Shown here: positions 1-13,100 of the stretch, one piece after another | Numbering within the stretch: position 1 is the first letter of the stretch | How the letters are laid out: every line of letters begins with the position of its first letter | Origin: Brachionus plicatilis | Lineage: Eukaryota; Rotifera; Eurotatoria; Ploima; Brachionidae | Length of the DNA stretch: 63,487 nucleotides | Assembly (NCBI GenBank): GCA_010279815.1 | Contig: QEOQ01000353.1 | Coordinates: 14,580 to 78,066, forward strand | Reading direction: 5' to 3' | Notes under the pieces: generated by a model | What the model saw: only the letters and a program-made list of their open reading frames with translations | Database searches by the model: none | What the model was told of the DNA's origin: nothing | Position numbers and translations under genes: made by a program

Positions 1-330
1 CCAGTCTGGTTACTAATGGAACAGAATGGCTCAGTCCTACTCCAACATATCTCTCAGCCAACTCAAAAAGTCGATTAGAGACTTTTAACAGTTTTAGTTT
101 ATCAAAGGCCTCATTATGTAATATGTCGGAGGGTGTATCATATTTTTGTTTAAGAACGAATCGAACTGCTGAGTTTTGAATAGCCTGAATTCTTTTTATG
201 TTTGATTCTGAAAATAAGTTTAGACAGGGAAATGAATAGTCTAAAATCGAGCCTATTAATGATTTGTAGAGATTGCCTAATGTATAAGTATTTAAGTCCC
301 ATTTTTTGTTTGATAATATTTTAATTGAAT
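1..330 (-). mobile_element. Non-LTR retrotransposon, C-terminal ORF2 piece (cut by window edge)
   Basis: Read on the minus strand, about 100 codons are open without a stop and give a typical post-reverse-transcriptase segment of a LINE ORF2 (LYKSLIGSILDYSFP, then IKRIQAIQNSAVRFVL, then a region rich in Lys/Leu/Arg). The catalytic palm is not present here. The copy runs off the left edge, so its 3' end is unseen, and its 5' part is missing beyond about position 330. It is a truncated, probably dead copy. Confidence 0.7.
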
Positions 331-391
331 AGATAATATTATATTTTAATTAAAGGTCAAACTTTGAACTCTTATATATGAATAAAAGTAC

Positions 392-2160
392 CAGACTTGT
401 TTTAAGTCACAGTTTTAAGTCTAAGTCACAAAAGTTTAAGTCTCAGTTATGCCTCGACTTAAATTTTTTTTTTTAAAGTCAAAGTTATGACTTGCACAAA
501 AATTTTTATCAATATTATAATTTTTATCAATAATTGGACCAGTTGAAAGAATTTTTCCATAATCTGGTTACATTAACAGACCACATAGGTCAAGATTAAC
601 AGCCAGGAATTTGGAAGAAACTACTTTATTGGTATCAAATATGGATTTATTAAATCATTGACTTGACTTAAGAAAAAAAAAATTTTAGTCATTGACTTAA
701 CTTGACTTATTTATTTATTTATTGATTAGCAATTAACCTCCATTTTGGAGAAGTAAAATTTAAATATTATACAATAAAAAGTTTATAAAATAGAAAAAAT
801 ACAATTTGAGAATAAGAAAAAATGATAACTTAGTATATAGTTATCCGATTGATCGAGTCCAAGAATAATGAGACCATTACTAAAAAGACTTTATTAGGTT
901 TTTAAGTAAGATCCTATAGTGCTTGAACCTAAGATTTTCTAAGCATAGCTTTATTGAGTCAGTTAAACCGTCATTAAATTCTAGTTCCGATTTAAGAGCC
1001 ACTTTTAGTTGATTTATATTATTTTTTATAAACATTATATCTTTATTAAAATATTTTTCAAGGGTGGCTATGTCATGCTTAAATGATTTGTTTTTAGCAT
1101 TCATAAGAGGAGGGGTATCTATACATATTGATTCAAAAATGTAAGAAGCCAATGGGTTATAATATAAGCTACTAATAAAAGAAAGTTTGGAAAATAAGTA
1201 AAGCTGTTCGAAATAAAATATTTTTAACACTTTGAGGATGTTGGACATATGACAGCTATATTTTATACCAAACATTAGTCTAATTAAGTTGTTCTGGGTT
1301 GTGTTCAATAACTTTTTTGTCTCTTCTTTAAGAGTTGTAAAACCCAATCCATATGTGAATTTTGGATAAACAATATATTTTGTAGATAAATGATTTTGAG
1401 GTTGGAGAAATATTTTTCTGCTCAAGACCTAAATAGGAAATAGAAAAGAATTTGTTGTTATCTTTTCTGAAATTTTCTGTAGCAGTTGAGTCAAAATTGA
1501 GGTTAGAATTCATTTTAATACCTAGGTATTCAATACTTTCTGCTCTGTTTAGTTTTTGATTTTCTAGATAAAAGTCAGTATTAAATAATTGAGGACCAAA
1601 TTCAACTATGTTAGATTTTAATGGATTAAATTTAATTCTCCATTTTGAGCCATATTCAGAACAAATATTGAGAAGGAGTTGGAGATGAGAGTCAACGGGG
1701 CTCATTAGGATTATGTCATCCGCATACACAATAATACTGACATTTAGCCTATTATAAATAGCTCCAATGTTCTTGTCTAAGCATTTGTCTATTAAATCAT
1801 CAATAAAAATATTGAATAAAAATGGAGATAAAATCCCACCCTGTTTTACACCCGATTTTATAGGAAATGTTTCAGAAAATGTCTCTTTGGAAATAGAAAT
1901 TACAGCATCTGCTGAATCATAGTTTTTTTTTAATAATACCCAATAGCTTCTATCTAATTTATCCAATAATTTAAAAAAGAGACCATCTCTCCATACCTTA
2001 TCGAAAGCTTTTTCCGCATCAAGCGCTGCGATTATACAACCTGACTTTTTTCTGACATAGTTACCAATTGACTCTTTAACCACAAAGGTGGCATGGCTAC
2101 ATGAGAACTTTTTTCATTGACTTAACTTGACTTAAGACTTGTGACTTAAAATCAAGTCTG
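392..2160. mobile_element. hAT-like MITE with AAGTC repeat arrays, split by a LINE
   Basis: Both ends start CAGACTTG and are followed by many copies of AAGTC/GACTT. The element is flanked by a perfect 8-bp direct repeat AAAAGTAC (384-391 and 2161-2168), the target duplication size of hAT elements, whose ends commonly begin CAG. A LINE (710-2113) sits inside. Without it the element is about 344 bp and has no coding capacity. Class assignment is inference from end sequence and duplication length. Confidence 0.75.
710..2113 (-). mobile_element. 5'-truncated LINE inserted in the hAT-like MITE
   Basis: The minus strand carries reverse transcriptase in two overlapping frames. The first (2083 to 1328) has the DAEKAFDKVW, GVKQGGILSPFLF and YADDI palm motifs. 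The second (1425 to 880) continues the C-terminal part, so one frameshift near 1330-1425 has broken the ORF. The 3' end at the left carries an AATA-type repeat tail (710-725). A 21-bp exact target duplication flanks the copy (689-709 and 2114-2134, beginning TCATTGACTT), the signature of target-primed integration. It is inactive. Confidence 0.85.
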
Positions 2161-2225
2161 AAAAGTACTCGTATCAATTGATTTTGATAAATATATTTTA
2201 AAAAATGTCATCAACTTCTGACTCT

Positions 2226-3868
2226 TGTTTTATTTATTATTTATTTATTAAAAAAATAATTTAGGAAAAGTTTTTTCCAGGGCAGTTCCGAATGGCAGAG
2301 CCTTCTTTTCAGCCCACATGGTTGCAATATGATTAAGATATTTATTAATTATATGTGTATAATTAATATCTAGATTATATATAAATTGTTAAATTGAATT
2401 TTTACTAAGAATTTGGCGTGTTAATGATTGAATCAAAGGGTGTTTTGTACTTTAAATTGTTTCTGGAGGAGTTATGAAGCAGAAAGTCCTGGATCTCCTG
2501 AGCTATTATTTCATGGCTTTGCCTTGTGGTAATAAATTTAGAAAAAAGCTTGTTTGCTCTGTCATCAATCAAGTCGATTCTTAGCTCTTTGTGGATTGTT
2601 TTTATACTTGTCTTTAGTGGAAAATACTTTATGATTCGCAACACTCGATTTTGCATTTTTTGCATTTCGGCTCTTATGTTCTGAGTGCCTGACTGAAGTA
2701 TTATAAAACAGTAGTCGAATAATGATCGTATGAGCGACATGTATAAAATTCTGTTGATTTTAAAAGATGATCTCCATTTAAAACTTTTAATTTTTCTGAT
2801 TAGGTTAATTTTGGAAATTTGTTTTAAATTGATAATTTTCAAATGTTCTTTGTAGTTGATTTTGGGATCTAGTTTAATACCAAGGAATGTTGGATTTGGG
2901 TCAAGAGGAATATGTGAGTTTCCAATTTTTATTTTCATTCCATATCTTTTCTCATAATTTTTTCGAAGTCCAGCTTTGGTAAATGTTGTGTAGCAAGTTT
3001 TTTTTTCGTTAATTTTAAATCCCCATTTTTTGCAGTACTCAATGATTCTATTCACTGCCTTTTGAAGAATTATTTGAATTTCCCTTTTACTGGTCCTGGA
3101 TACCCAGATACAGAGGTCATCTGCGAACAAGGCTATTTTTACATCAGGAGGAATACTATTAGCTATATCGCTAAAAAACAGAATAAAAATGGTAGGGGAT
3201 AGGCAACTTCCCTGAGGGACTCCACATTTAATAGACTTATCTTTTGAAGTCTGGCCATTATAGCTGACTCTGAAAGAGCGGTTTGTAAGAAAGTCTTCAA
3301 TCCATCGGAGAAATATTCTATGAAGATTGTGTTCTTTTAATTTTGCAATTATACCATTGTGTGATGTTTTGTCAAAGGCTTTCTCAAGATCGAAGAAGAT
3401 TGCTCCTGTTAGTTGATTGCGGTTGAATCCATCTGCTATTGATTGGTTTAATCTCAATATGTGATCTTGGGTGCTTTTGGATTTTCTGAAGCCAGACTGA
3501 CAAGTTGGTAGAATTTTTGAGTTTTCTGCCCAGTTTTGAATTTTTTGATTTACAATTTTTTCGAGCCATTTAGCTAAGCAACTGAGGAGGGAGATAGGCC
3601 TGTAAGAGTCTATACTATCCGGAGGTTTATTTTTTTTAAGAATCATGATAATTTTGGATTTTTTCCAAATTGAGGGTATGTGGCCATGATTAAGAGAGCT
3701 GTTGAATATTTTGTGTATTTCAACAAGTTTTGGAAAAGGGAGATTTTTACATACCTTGTTGGATATTAGATCAAAACCAGCTGCTGCTCTTGTGTTCCAA
3801 CGTACTACAGCGATGATGATAGATCGGGTGATGCAAGCGAAATCGAAGAGCCTCGCATGCATCTTGAC
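2226..3868 (-). mobile_element. Non-LTR retrotransposon with 485-codon reverse transcriptase ORF
   Basis: One open frame from 3862 down to 2405 covers the RT fingers, palm and C-terminal segment of a jockey/CR1-type ORF2: SYRPISLLSCLAKWLEK, QSGFRKSKST, FFDLEKAFDKTSHNG, GVPQGSCLSPTIF and FADDLCIW. The endonuclease half is missing, so this is a 5'-truncated copy even though the frame is intact. Its 3' untranslated part (about 2260-2320) contains a GGCAGTTCCGAA block that recurs near 60.65 kb, followed by an A/T-rich AATAA tail near 2230. The first codons (about 3862-3780) may be flanking sequence. Confidence 0.8.
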
Positions 3869-4097
3869 TCAATAATTGCTTGATTTTCTTTTTGCTAATT
3901 AACCTTTTTTATAAATCACCATCTCTTTTATTTTTGTATTTCTTTAATTATCAATTTAATAGATTCTGATTACTAATAAAATTCTTTCTAGCGTAATGTT
4001 CAATTATTTGATTTCTTATTCTATAATTAGTCATCTTTATAAAATTGGTAATTTAAGCCATTTACTTAGGTTTAACTTTTATTAATAATAGTTAGGT

Positions 4098-4344
4098 TTT
4101 TATTATAAATAGTGATGATTTACAGCAAAATTAGTGATGGTATTTTTATAAAATAGTGACGATTTTTTTTTTAGATAGTGACGATTTCCATTTAAAATAG
4201 TGATTATTTTTGTCAAAAATAGTGATAATTTTTAGTGATGTTTTCAATAAAAAAAAGTGATGATTTACATTAAAATTAGTGATAAATATTGATTAAATTT
4301 AGTGACGATTTCTATCAAAAATAGTGATAGTTTAAATACCACCC
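4098..4344. repeat. Degenerate tandem array of an AGTGATGATTT unit at a transposon end
   Basis: About ten imperfect copies of a 20-30 nt unit centred on (A/T)AGTGA(T/C)GATTT fill this stretch. On the minus strand the array starts GGGTGGTATTTA at 4344, the same 12 bases that start the transposon at 56033, followed by the same kind of ATCAC-rich repeats. I read it as one end of a related element; the opposite end was not found. Confidence 0.6.
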
Positions 4345-4349
4345 TTTTC

Positions 4350-4390
4350 TTAACACTAGAAAGCCCGGGCGTTTTTTAAACTCCTTTTTG
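4350..4390 (+). mobile_element. Possible piggyBac-type terminus
   Basis: A TTAA (4350-4353) is directly followed by CACTAGAAAGCCCGGGCG. A TTAA target followed by a CAC-TAGA-type inverted end is typical of piggyBac-like elements. The matching right end was not found, and no transposase is attached in this orientation, so the call is weak. Confidence 0.3.
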
Positions 4391-4661
4391 ATAGGAAAAA
4401 ATATTGTAAAATGGAGTAAATTCGATATTTCTTTTATTCAAAGAGGTCTAGGGGGTGGAAATTTAATTGTATTGGTATTATTTGATAGGATTTAAAAAAT
4501 TTAAACATTTTCGGTCAATTTTGAAAAAAAATTTTATTAAATTAAAAAAAAATAAAAAAAATATTTACATTTAAAAAGAATGAGGTATAAAAGTGATAAA
4601 ATACAAAAAACAAATAAAAGATGAGTATAAAAAAAAACGAAATCAAATTTATTTAAATTCT

Positions 4662-5486
4662 TTATTGTTTACATTTTTTCGAACAATAAAATTCACTTTT
4701 CGGATCAAACTTTTGGGTCATGTTCAGAATGTGATCAGGTGTTCAACAAAATATTAAGTGTACTCTTTGTGATCAAAAATTGATCACCAAAATTTTTTTT
4801 TGATCACATGAATTTTTATTTGTTGAAATCAAAATTTTTTTTCATTCTACAAATTTCAAAATTTTAAAGTTATGTTAATATTGAATGAAATAAAAAAAAA
4901 ACAAAAAAAAAATCGCAACTCACCATAGTAAACTATATGTTTTTGAAATATATATTAAAATTTAAAAACCGTACAAGAAAAGGCAGTTTTTACAAAGAAA
5001 TTGCTTTGGCCACAGTAGAATCGTCCGATGCAGCTAAATTAGATGCAAAAAAAGCATTAAGCAAACAGTCAAAAGCGGTATAATGTAGCATTTGTGGTGA
5101 ATTTATGAAAAATGAAAAAGAATGAAATTGCACGTGTCAAAAAAACACAAAGAATAAATAAGATTTTGTTTTATTTTATTTTGAAAATTGAGACTTAAAT
5201 TTATTTTTGAAAATTGGTATTAAAATTAATATATATTAAAAAATTTCCTGATCACCAAAAAAAATTTATTTTTAATTTTTGATAAATTAGAAGCTTTTTT
5301 GATCACGAAATATGTGATCATTGATCACTGATCACATTATGGACATGACCCAAACTTTTTAGGTAGACATTTAGCACATGACCAGTTAGAGCATCCTTCA
5401 CACGAAATCCATTTAGATTGATTTTTTTTATCGGAACCGAATTTTTGTTTACACTTGAAACAATTTTTTTCATTATTTAAACTCAT
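4662..5486 (-). pseudogene. Cysteine-rich (zinc-binding) ORF split by a transposon
   Basis: The minus strand from 5486 codes for a small Cys-rich segment (CFKCKQKF, then WISCEGCSNWSCAKCLP) and is interrupted at 5351 by a 637-bp element. Past the element the frame resumes (4706 to 4662) with two more cysteines (FYCSKKCKQ) and a stop. Counting only the host sequence this is a CxxC/CxxC/CxxC/CxxxC zinc-finger of about 60 residues. Similar C-terminal zinc ribbons occur on piggyBac-type transposases, but I cannot assign the parent. There is no evidence that it is expressed. Confidence 0.5.
4715..5351. mobile_element. 637-bp DNA transposon with GATCAC arrays, 8-bp TSD
   Basis: Inverted ends begin GGGTCATGT and are followed by clusters of GATCAC/GTGATCA repeats at both sides (4730-4810 and 5245-5335). 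The 8-bp direct repeat AAACTTTT flanks it (4707-4714, 5352-5359). It interrupts the cysteine-rich ORF described at 4662-5486. A plus-strand coding relic lies inside at about 5000-5150, with CSICGEF and CTCQKNTKNK separated by stops, resembling a zinc-ribbon C-terminus. Confidence 0.8.
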
Positions 5487-6171
5487 ATTTGGCTCTACCA
5501 CTAAATATTTAAAATATATATCATAATACAAAAAAGAAACTTTCAATAATCAATTTATTTTTATATAGAAATTCAAAACAAACCAATTAACGATACAACC
5601 CTAAAGTGAATTTCTTTGTAAAAAATGTGTTTTTTTTTAATAAAAAGAGAAAGGTTATCTCTTTGAAAAAAACCGATTTAAAAAATGAAATCAGGGTCAA
5701 AAATTACTAAAGACAAAATGTCATTGATTAAAAAAAATTTTTTTTTCAAGAAGTTTTTTTTCGCAAGCGATATCTTTTTTATTTATGGGGTTATTTTTAA
5801 AATCAATTTAAAAAAAATATATAATGGGATAGGTGTTATATCAATTGATTAATTTGTAGAAAAGAAAAACTTTCAAAAAAAGTTATGTGAGATCAAAAAA
5901 CACTTATCGCTATTACCCCTTGTTCGTTTCAAGCCGTATATACTATAATAAAAATAAAAATACGATGTCTGAGTTAAAAGTTTATTTTGTCCATGTTTAA
6001 TTGTTAAATTTATTTCTAAAATTAATGAATTATTAAAATTTAATGCCAAAAAAAAATTGTACATTAAGATCCGGAGGGGTTTTTTGAGCCCCTATTAAAA
6101 AATAAAACTATTATCTTGTTATTTAATTGCTAATGCATATAACTAATAAACAAAAAATAAAAATAATTAAA
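5487..6171. other. Gene-free AT-rich stretch
   Basis: No coding signal is visible. Only A/T-rich sequence and a short G/C-richer patch (about 6068-6095, with GGAGGGGTTTTTTGAGCCCC) are present. The patch resembles a degenerate inverted end, but no partner or target duplication was found. Confidence 0.5.
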
Positions 6172-6303
6172 ATGGCAAGACGAGTGTCAGCTTTACGAGC
6201 ATCGGAACTCTTAACTAATGCTGATGATGCGGATTCAAACGCATCAGGTGATGGTTTTGTGAAATTCAAATGGCAAGTTTTTTTTTCTATTTTACATTTT
6301 TAG
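6172..6303 (+). pseudogene. Possible first exon of a transposase or unknown gene
   Basis: An ATG opens 43 codons of unusually balanced composition for this AT-rich region (MARRVSALRASELLTNADDA, then acidic/Ser/Gly). The conserved-looking part ends near 6255 and the rest is low complexity. Short acidic starts of this type occur on piggyBac-like transposases. No following exon was recognised, so it may be an orphan exon. Confidence 0.25.
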
Positions 6304-7118
6304 AAATAATTGCGTAATTAAATTTCAAATTTTAACATGCTTAAGCATTGAGTTTAAATTAAACAACGTAATTTAAAATTTCAAAAAAAGTTAAATAGAA
6401 AAAAAAACTTGCAAATACAAATTGAACAAAAATTATTCCTTTTTTGATGAATTAATATTAAAGTTAATAAAATATACTCAAAGAAATACTGCAACAAAGT
6501 AGGTATAATTTTTGAATTGTTGAATAATTGTATTTAATAAAATATTGTCCATACCTCCATTTTTCCATTGATTTATCTAAATCTTCTTTTATTTTGTTAA
6601 AAAAACCAATGACATCCTCTGGAGGAACGAGAGCCAAGACTTAAGCAAATTTTAAAATTTTTGTATTAAACAAATGAGTTTATTAATATTTATTTTATTA
6701 ATATTTTTTTTATAATTTTACGTCCATTGCAAAATTCTTACAAATCAATTAACTAAATTAATTAATTTTTTTTTTTTAATAATAAAGGAAAAAGAAAAAT
6801 TATAATACAAATTTGAAATTGTTTTCTAATAAATTATTTTGATAATTTAAATTCGAATAAAGAAAATTTTAAGAAATTGTATATTAAAGAGATTAAATTT
6901 TTTCATAAAAATATAAAAGATTTTTGTCTATTAATTGTATTTTAATGATTATTTATTTTAATTGAAACGAATGAAAAGTTTACCAGTCTATTTAATAGAT
7001 AAGTGCATTAGACTGTTGATTAATCTTGAGATATAAAAAAAAACTTCATTAAAAATTAAATGAGATTTTTTATTTTTATTTTCTTAAAAATAAAATTGGT
7101 GAAAATATTCAGCAGTGT

Positions 7119-10100
7119 TTATTGTATAAGACAAGTTTTGGAAGAATAATTATTGGCAACTAGAGCGCTGCATTTGGAATTTTTCATCGGTGACTTGTTG
7201 GAATTATTCTTAAGAATATTAAGTATTTCATTTTTGTATTTAAATTTGTTATCTGATGTTGATAAAGTTTTTTCATTTTCGTCATTAGAGGAATTTTCTT
7301 CACATACATTCATGTTAAATTCTTTGGAATTGTTAAAATTTTGGATTAAAAATTGAAAATAAGCTTACCAGTTTTGAAAATATTCAATAGCCAGTTGTCT
7401 TTGAATTTTTGAAAATTTTTACTGAAGCATTTAATTTCTAGAGGGTCTACAAATGTCGAATCTAAAAAATAGCATGACTTAAAATTTTACAAAAAATAAT
7501 TTTTATCCTTAATCGAATACTTTTTTCGATTCGTTTTTTAAGCTTAATTTTATCTTTATCTGAGGTCACATCTTCACTCATTAGCTCCTCAATATCAAGC
7601 TCATCATCACTCATGTCTAAAACATCTGCACAAAATTCAACCATCATTTCGTTTTTTTTAAATACTTCTTTATCTTGTTCATCAAAAAAAGGTAATCTTT
7701 TAATTATTTCTCTAGTTTTATCCAAATTGTCCTTGTCACTTAACAAAAATGATATGACCTTTCTATCCTTCATAGATAAAGATATGAATTCGTTTGAACA
7801 AAGAACACTTGTAGCTTCAGCATAAAGAGTCAAGTTAGCTGTTTGCTTTGCTTTAAATTCATCTGTATTGATCACATCGAAGAATCTCAAACTCTTTTTT
7901 TTTTCAATCAAATAAATGTTTTTGTTTGATAAGCTTAAACCATAATGCTGAATATCTTTGCTATTAGCAAAGTCAATCGTAAAGAACGAATTATTGAATG
8001 AATTATTTTCTTTTGCTCTTTTTAAATCAAAACAAACAAGCTTAAAATTAACAACATCACAACCAAGTAGCTTATCCTTATTCAACTTGAATGATTCAAA
8101 GACAAAATCTTTGGATCTAAATGATTTGATTTCATTTGACTTGTAGAAATTAAGTACAAAATGAATGTTGCCCATATTATCAAGCATCACTAAATTATCA
8201 GAGTTCTCAACTGCACTCAAATACTTGAAGCTATTCAGAGGCATATTTGTTGGATTCAAAAAGTATTCAATGTTCATACTTTGTTCTTGGAAATTTTTTG
8301 AATTTAACAATTTACCATTTGAAATGTCAAAATAATGTAATGACTGTTCGTGTGCAAAAGCTAACAATTTGCTTTGAAAAGTGACTGCGGAAAGGTTAAT
8401 ATTAAAATTTAATGAATCAATAGATAATTGAGCTAGATCAATGGTTTGATTTGCTAATAATGAGTTAATTTCATTCAAATTGTATGAAATGACATTTAAC
8501 TTGCTATTTGAAACGACCAAAAAAAATAAATCATCTCTATCAGCATCATACTCAACCTTGATTTCATCAATATTTGTTAAATCTCTTCGCATTTTTTCCT
8601 CCAAACTAATTTTTTCGTTTATTTTGATTGAATAGTACCTAATTCGGTATGTTTTATCATCCAATTTGGATACTACAATTGTCTTCGATGCACTGCATTT
8701 TATCTGTTCTATAATTTCAATAGGATCTAGTACAATATTGTATTCAATTTTTCCATTTGTCTTGTTCCAAACATGTATTTGACTTGAAATAAAAAAATTA
8801 TTCTGTTTTTAATTTAACTAAAAAAATATACTTAGACTGTTGCATTTTGGCTATCAAATGTTCATCTCTTAAGCTTATTAATTTTTCAATTTCCTTAGAT
8901 GCTTTATGGAAATCCAATTTAAACTCAGTAAAGTCTTGGGCTGAACCTACTGAATAAATTCTTAACAATAAGTCTTTTGAAGTTGTAAACAATATTTGGT
9001 TTTCAACATAAAGACTGTTGATTTCATCGAAATGTGCATCGAAAGAAGCTAATTTTGAAATTTGAAATTTGAGGTCCTTTTCACTAAAGTATACACTGAA
9101 TACATAAACTTTTTCTCTCTCAGAAGCTACCAGTTCGTTTTCGCCTGACAATATGGCATCAGTAAAATATCCAGATATTTTACACAATTTATCATTATTA
9201 TAAAATAAAAGCAAACTTTTATTTGTTTCCGAAAATAGAAGTCTGTCATTTTTGAAGTCTAAAATTTTTAAATTAAAATAATCTTTTTCACAATAAACTA
9301 AAAATTCTAGTTTCGCATAAGATTCAAAAAGATAAAAACCAAATTGTTCAAATGTTACAACTAATGTATATGTATGGCTATTATATCGAGATTCCATAAA
9401 AATTTTAAGTGAATTTACAGGCATCATGATAGAAGGAATTTTTTGTAATATTTTTTTTTCGATTTCCTTTTCGTAAGCCAAATACACAACAGAGAAAACT
9501 ATTATTTCATTATCATCCAGACAGACCACAAACAATTTTTCTTCATCTTGGTCAATCAAATAGATTTCACTTGGCGCAATCTGCGAGCTCGTTGCCTTTA
9601 TTTTTCTATCAAATTTCATACAGTCAATGTTTTCACTTGTTGTTATATTGTAAAATTCAATCAAATTTTCTGATTCATAAAATATAACAAAAATTTCCGA
9701 TGTCAAAGCATATGATTTTGAGAATTTTTTTTCATTATTTTTTAATAAAAATTTGACTGTTGAATCATAATTTAATATTTTCATTTCATGCTGAGAACAT
9801 AATATTAAGCCTCCTTCAAGGTCTTTTAAAACTTCAGCCGCTTGCTCAAAATCTTCCAAATATGCCGAGAAAAAAAATATTTCACTCTCGAAATGCCCAA
9901 TTTTTACTTCCCCCAATTCATTCAGATCATCAAGATTAAAAGCACATATTTTATTGCTCATAGTCAAAATAAGACTATTATCTTCACCTCCGATCAAAAA
10001 GTGATTTATGGGCATTACATGCTTGTCAAATTCAAATAAAAGCTCACCCATCGGAGGATCCAAATATTGATGAACTAAAACTAATGGATAGTGAGCGGGA

Positions 10101-13100
10101 ATCCAATTGTAGTATTGATCGATTAGCTTGGTAAAATGTTTGAAATATCTGTAAAAATTCAATGTGCGAGATAAAAAATGAATCAAAATTGCTTCCAAAT
10201 TATCTTTCATCAATAAACCACACTGTAATATACAAAGTTCAAAAAATTTTACCTCATCTAATGAATCTTTACATTCTTTTGACATTGCATATGATGATTG
10301 GGATGAAAATGTGCTAAGTTCTTTATAAATATCCGTAAAGCTATTTAAATAAAATAAACCGGTCAAAAAATTCAAATCAAAATAAACCAATTCGCAGATT
10401 AATGGCAACGCTAAATTAGGAGAAAGTTTGGCTATGAATTGAGGCAGTTCTGCTATTTTTCGTTTATTGTACCTTACTTTACCTGATGGCTCTATGAAAA
10501 TAGTAGGCTGCATTCCAGTATCTCTAATTTCTTCATTTTTGCTGTTATCTACACCAAATTTTTTAGCTAAATATTCATTGTACTTATACGGTTTGGGCTT
10601 ATTTTTCCATGTTTCGTTAAAAAAATCAACAACATTAGAAAATAGTGATGTTCTATCTGTTTCGGTTAACTTAGCTACATAATAAGTGTTGGCTACTTCT
10701 ATAAATCTTCTATGATACCTTTTTAAATGGCAAATATAAGTTGAAAAATATTTTTTTGAAATTTTAATTTCAATTCTTCAATTTGACATAGAACAAAATT
10801 ATTACTATAATTTTTACGGCAACTTGAAGTTCATGATCATGATCACATGGTAAAAACTTAATCAATAATAATCTCAATAAAAATGAAAAAATAAGCTTTT
10901 TTTATTTATTTTTTTAATTAAACATTGAATTTTTAATATCTAAAATTTAAAAAAATAAATATTTTTTTAATAATTGATCTTTGATTGATTCTTCCAAAAT
11001 AATTATTTGAAAAATTTAAAGAAAAAATTAACATCCACATTGACTTATACAAATTATGGCTCAAATAAACGCTATAAATGATTTTTTAATTTCAATTAAA
11101 ATATATTACAGCGAAAAATTAAATTAACAAAGTTAGATTTGTCAAAGTTTAATCTATCTAGTCTGACATATGAATTGCAAAAGTCTAAAATATTGATTAA
11201 TATTTAATTTTTACCTCACATAGAAAATTCTCAAAATTATTTATTTCTTTAAAGTTTAAACAAATTATGTTTAATAAAGTTTAGTCATTTATTAAAAAAT
11301 AAATTGATAAAAAGGATCTTTTTTTTCAATCTAAATTTTAAAATTTTGATTTGAAATCTTTATTCTTTCTCGATAACTGAAAAAGGACATACTCTGAAAT
11401 TTTATTAGAATCCAAGTTATAATTTTTATTACACCAATCACTCAAATGTTTTTCAAATGAAAAAAAAAATGAGCCAAAATGTGAATATTTATGTTTAAAA
11501 ATTTACATGATTCAAAATTTATTTTTATTCAAATAAGAAATAATTTTTTAATATAAGAAATTCATTGAATATTAAAAATCTGAAAATTACCCAAGGTTAC
11601 TTTATTTTGCATACAATTAATTTTTAAACCAAAGTTTTTCGTAAATTTGCCTTCTATAACTTAAAATTACTTTATATTTTACAAAGATGGTAAAAATATT
11701 TAAAAATTTTGGTAAGCATTAAAAAATAAAATTTTTTATTGTAAAATTTAAATTTTTGTACATTTCTTAAAATAAATTAAAAAAATTCCTTTTTTTATTT
11801 TAAAATTTACCTAAAATTTTTTTCCCTTAAATTAGATTAAAAAATATTTAAATTCATATCTGTAAGATGCTCATTATTATAAAAACCAGTAGGAATAAAA
11901 ACATGCTTTGATCAAAAAAAATTTATATGGATGAATATAATAATGAAACGCTTTCAAAAAAAAGATTTCAGCAAATTTAAATAGTCTTGGTTCAACGACT
12001 GATCTATTGTATTTTTTTAACCCATTATTTAATGAAAATTGCATGCTAAACTTTTCAATTAAGAAATATTTACCAAATAAAAGATTTTTTGTCACAATAA
12101 ATCTATCTAGTCTGACATAAGTCTAAGAAGGATATTTAAAGATTATGTTGTTTTTTATGTTCTGGGTATGATTATGAAGGTTGATAGAATATAAAATATT
12201 AAAATTTGATTTATCATTGTATATGAATTTGCTTCAAATATTGGTCATACTTAATTTAAGTTTATATTTGAGAAATTGACTCTGCTTAATGAAAATTCCA
12301 ACTATCTTTATAACTTTAACTATTTTATAAAATTATAAAGCTTCTTAGAGAATATTCGAAAGCTTGATTTTTAAAAATTCTCATTTTTTTAACATTTCTA
12401 CCATTAATATTTGTTAGTGAATATTTATTTAATTTTGGTTTCATAATCTAAATCAAAATTTATCAAGGTTTATAAATTAACTTTATATTTCTATCCAAAT
12501 AATTCGATTTTTCTATGGAAGTTAAAATTAATTAATTAAAAAAAAAAGAATACCTGAATGCTTCAAATAATTCTATAGTCACTCTCTAGAAAAATCCCCT
12601 ATAAAATATACTAATTTTGAGAATTAAAATTTGCGTCATTTGACTTAAAGATTAGATTTAAAAATTATTTAGTTGATTAAGAACATCTCAATTTAAATAA
12701 AATAATGCAAAATAAAAAAATGAAAGAGAGATTTAAATGTAAGTAAAATTAATTATATACAAGTATTAAAAAAGAAATAAAAAAAAAGAAACCAATTTAA
12801 ACTGGTTTAAATAAAAATTCCATTTAAAAGAACATTTACTGTAATTTTATCCTTGCTATTTAGAGAGATTATTATTTTCAAAAATTACTGTTGCTATCAT
12901 GAAATTGACTTAGCAGTTACCCTTAAGCTTACAACTTATAAAACTCGCCATATTCGAGTTGCTGTCGAACTAAGAGGTCTAAATAGAATGCAAAGTTAAA
13001 GCAATAAGTATTTTAGAATGTTAAAATAGAAATTGATATAATAAATTAATTGATATTTTGTTGTTAAGATAGAATTTTATTGTTTTATTTTTAAGTTTTG

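Noticed and set aside
4098..4344. CRISPR-like array of short repeats.
   Set aside because: Units are degenerate, spacing is irregular, there are no unique spacers or cas genes, and the DNA is animal. It fits a transposon subterminal array.
7153..8146. Plus-strand open frames of 60-70 codons across copy A, and similar minus-strand ones across B and C.
   Set aside because: They lie antisense to well-supported exons and recur in all three copies only because the exons are conserved.
8783..8832. Copy A seemed broken: exon 8 runs into a stop at 8798 and the GT donor used by copy B is mutated.
   Set aside because: A donor GTATAT at 8831 gives a 49-nt intron with exactly the right phase (Asn-Gln junction as in B and C), and the full gene then reads 1870 codons in frame including the stop.
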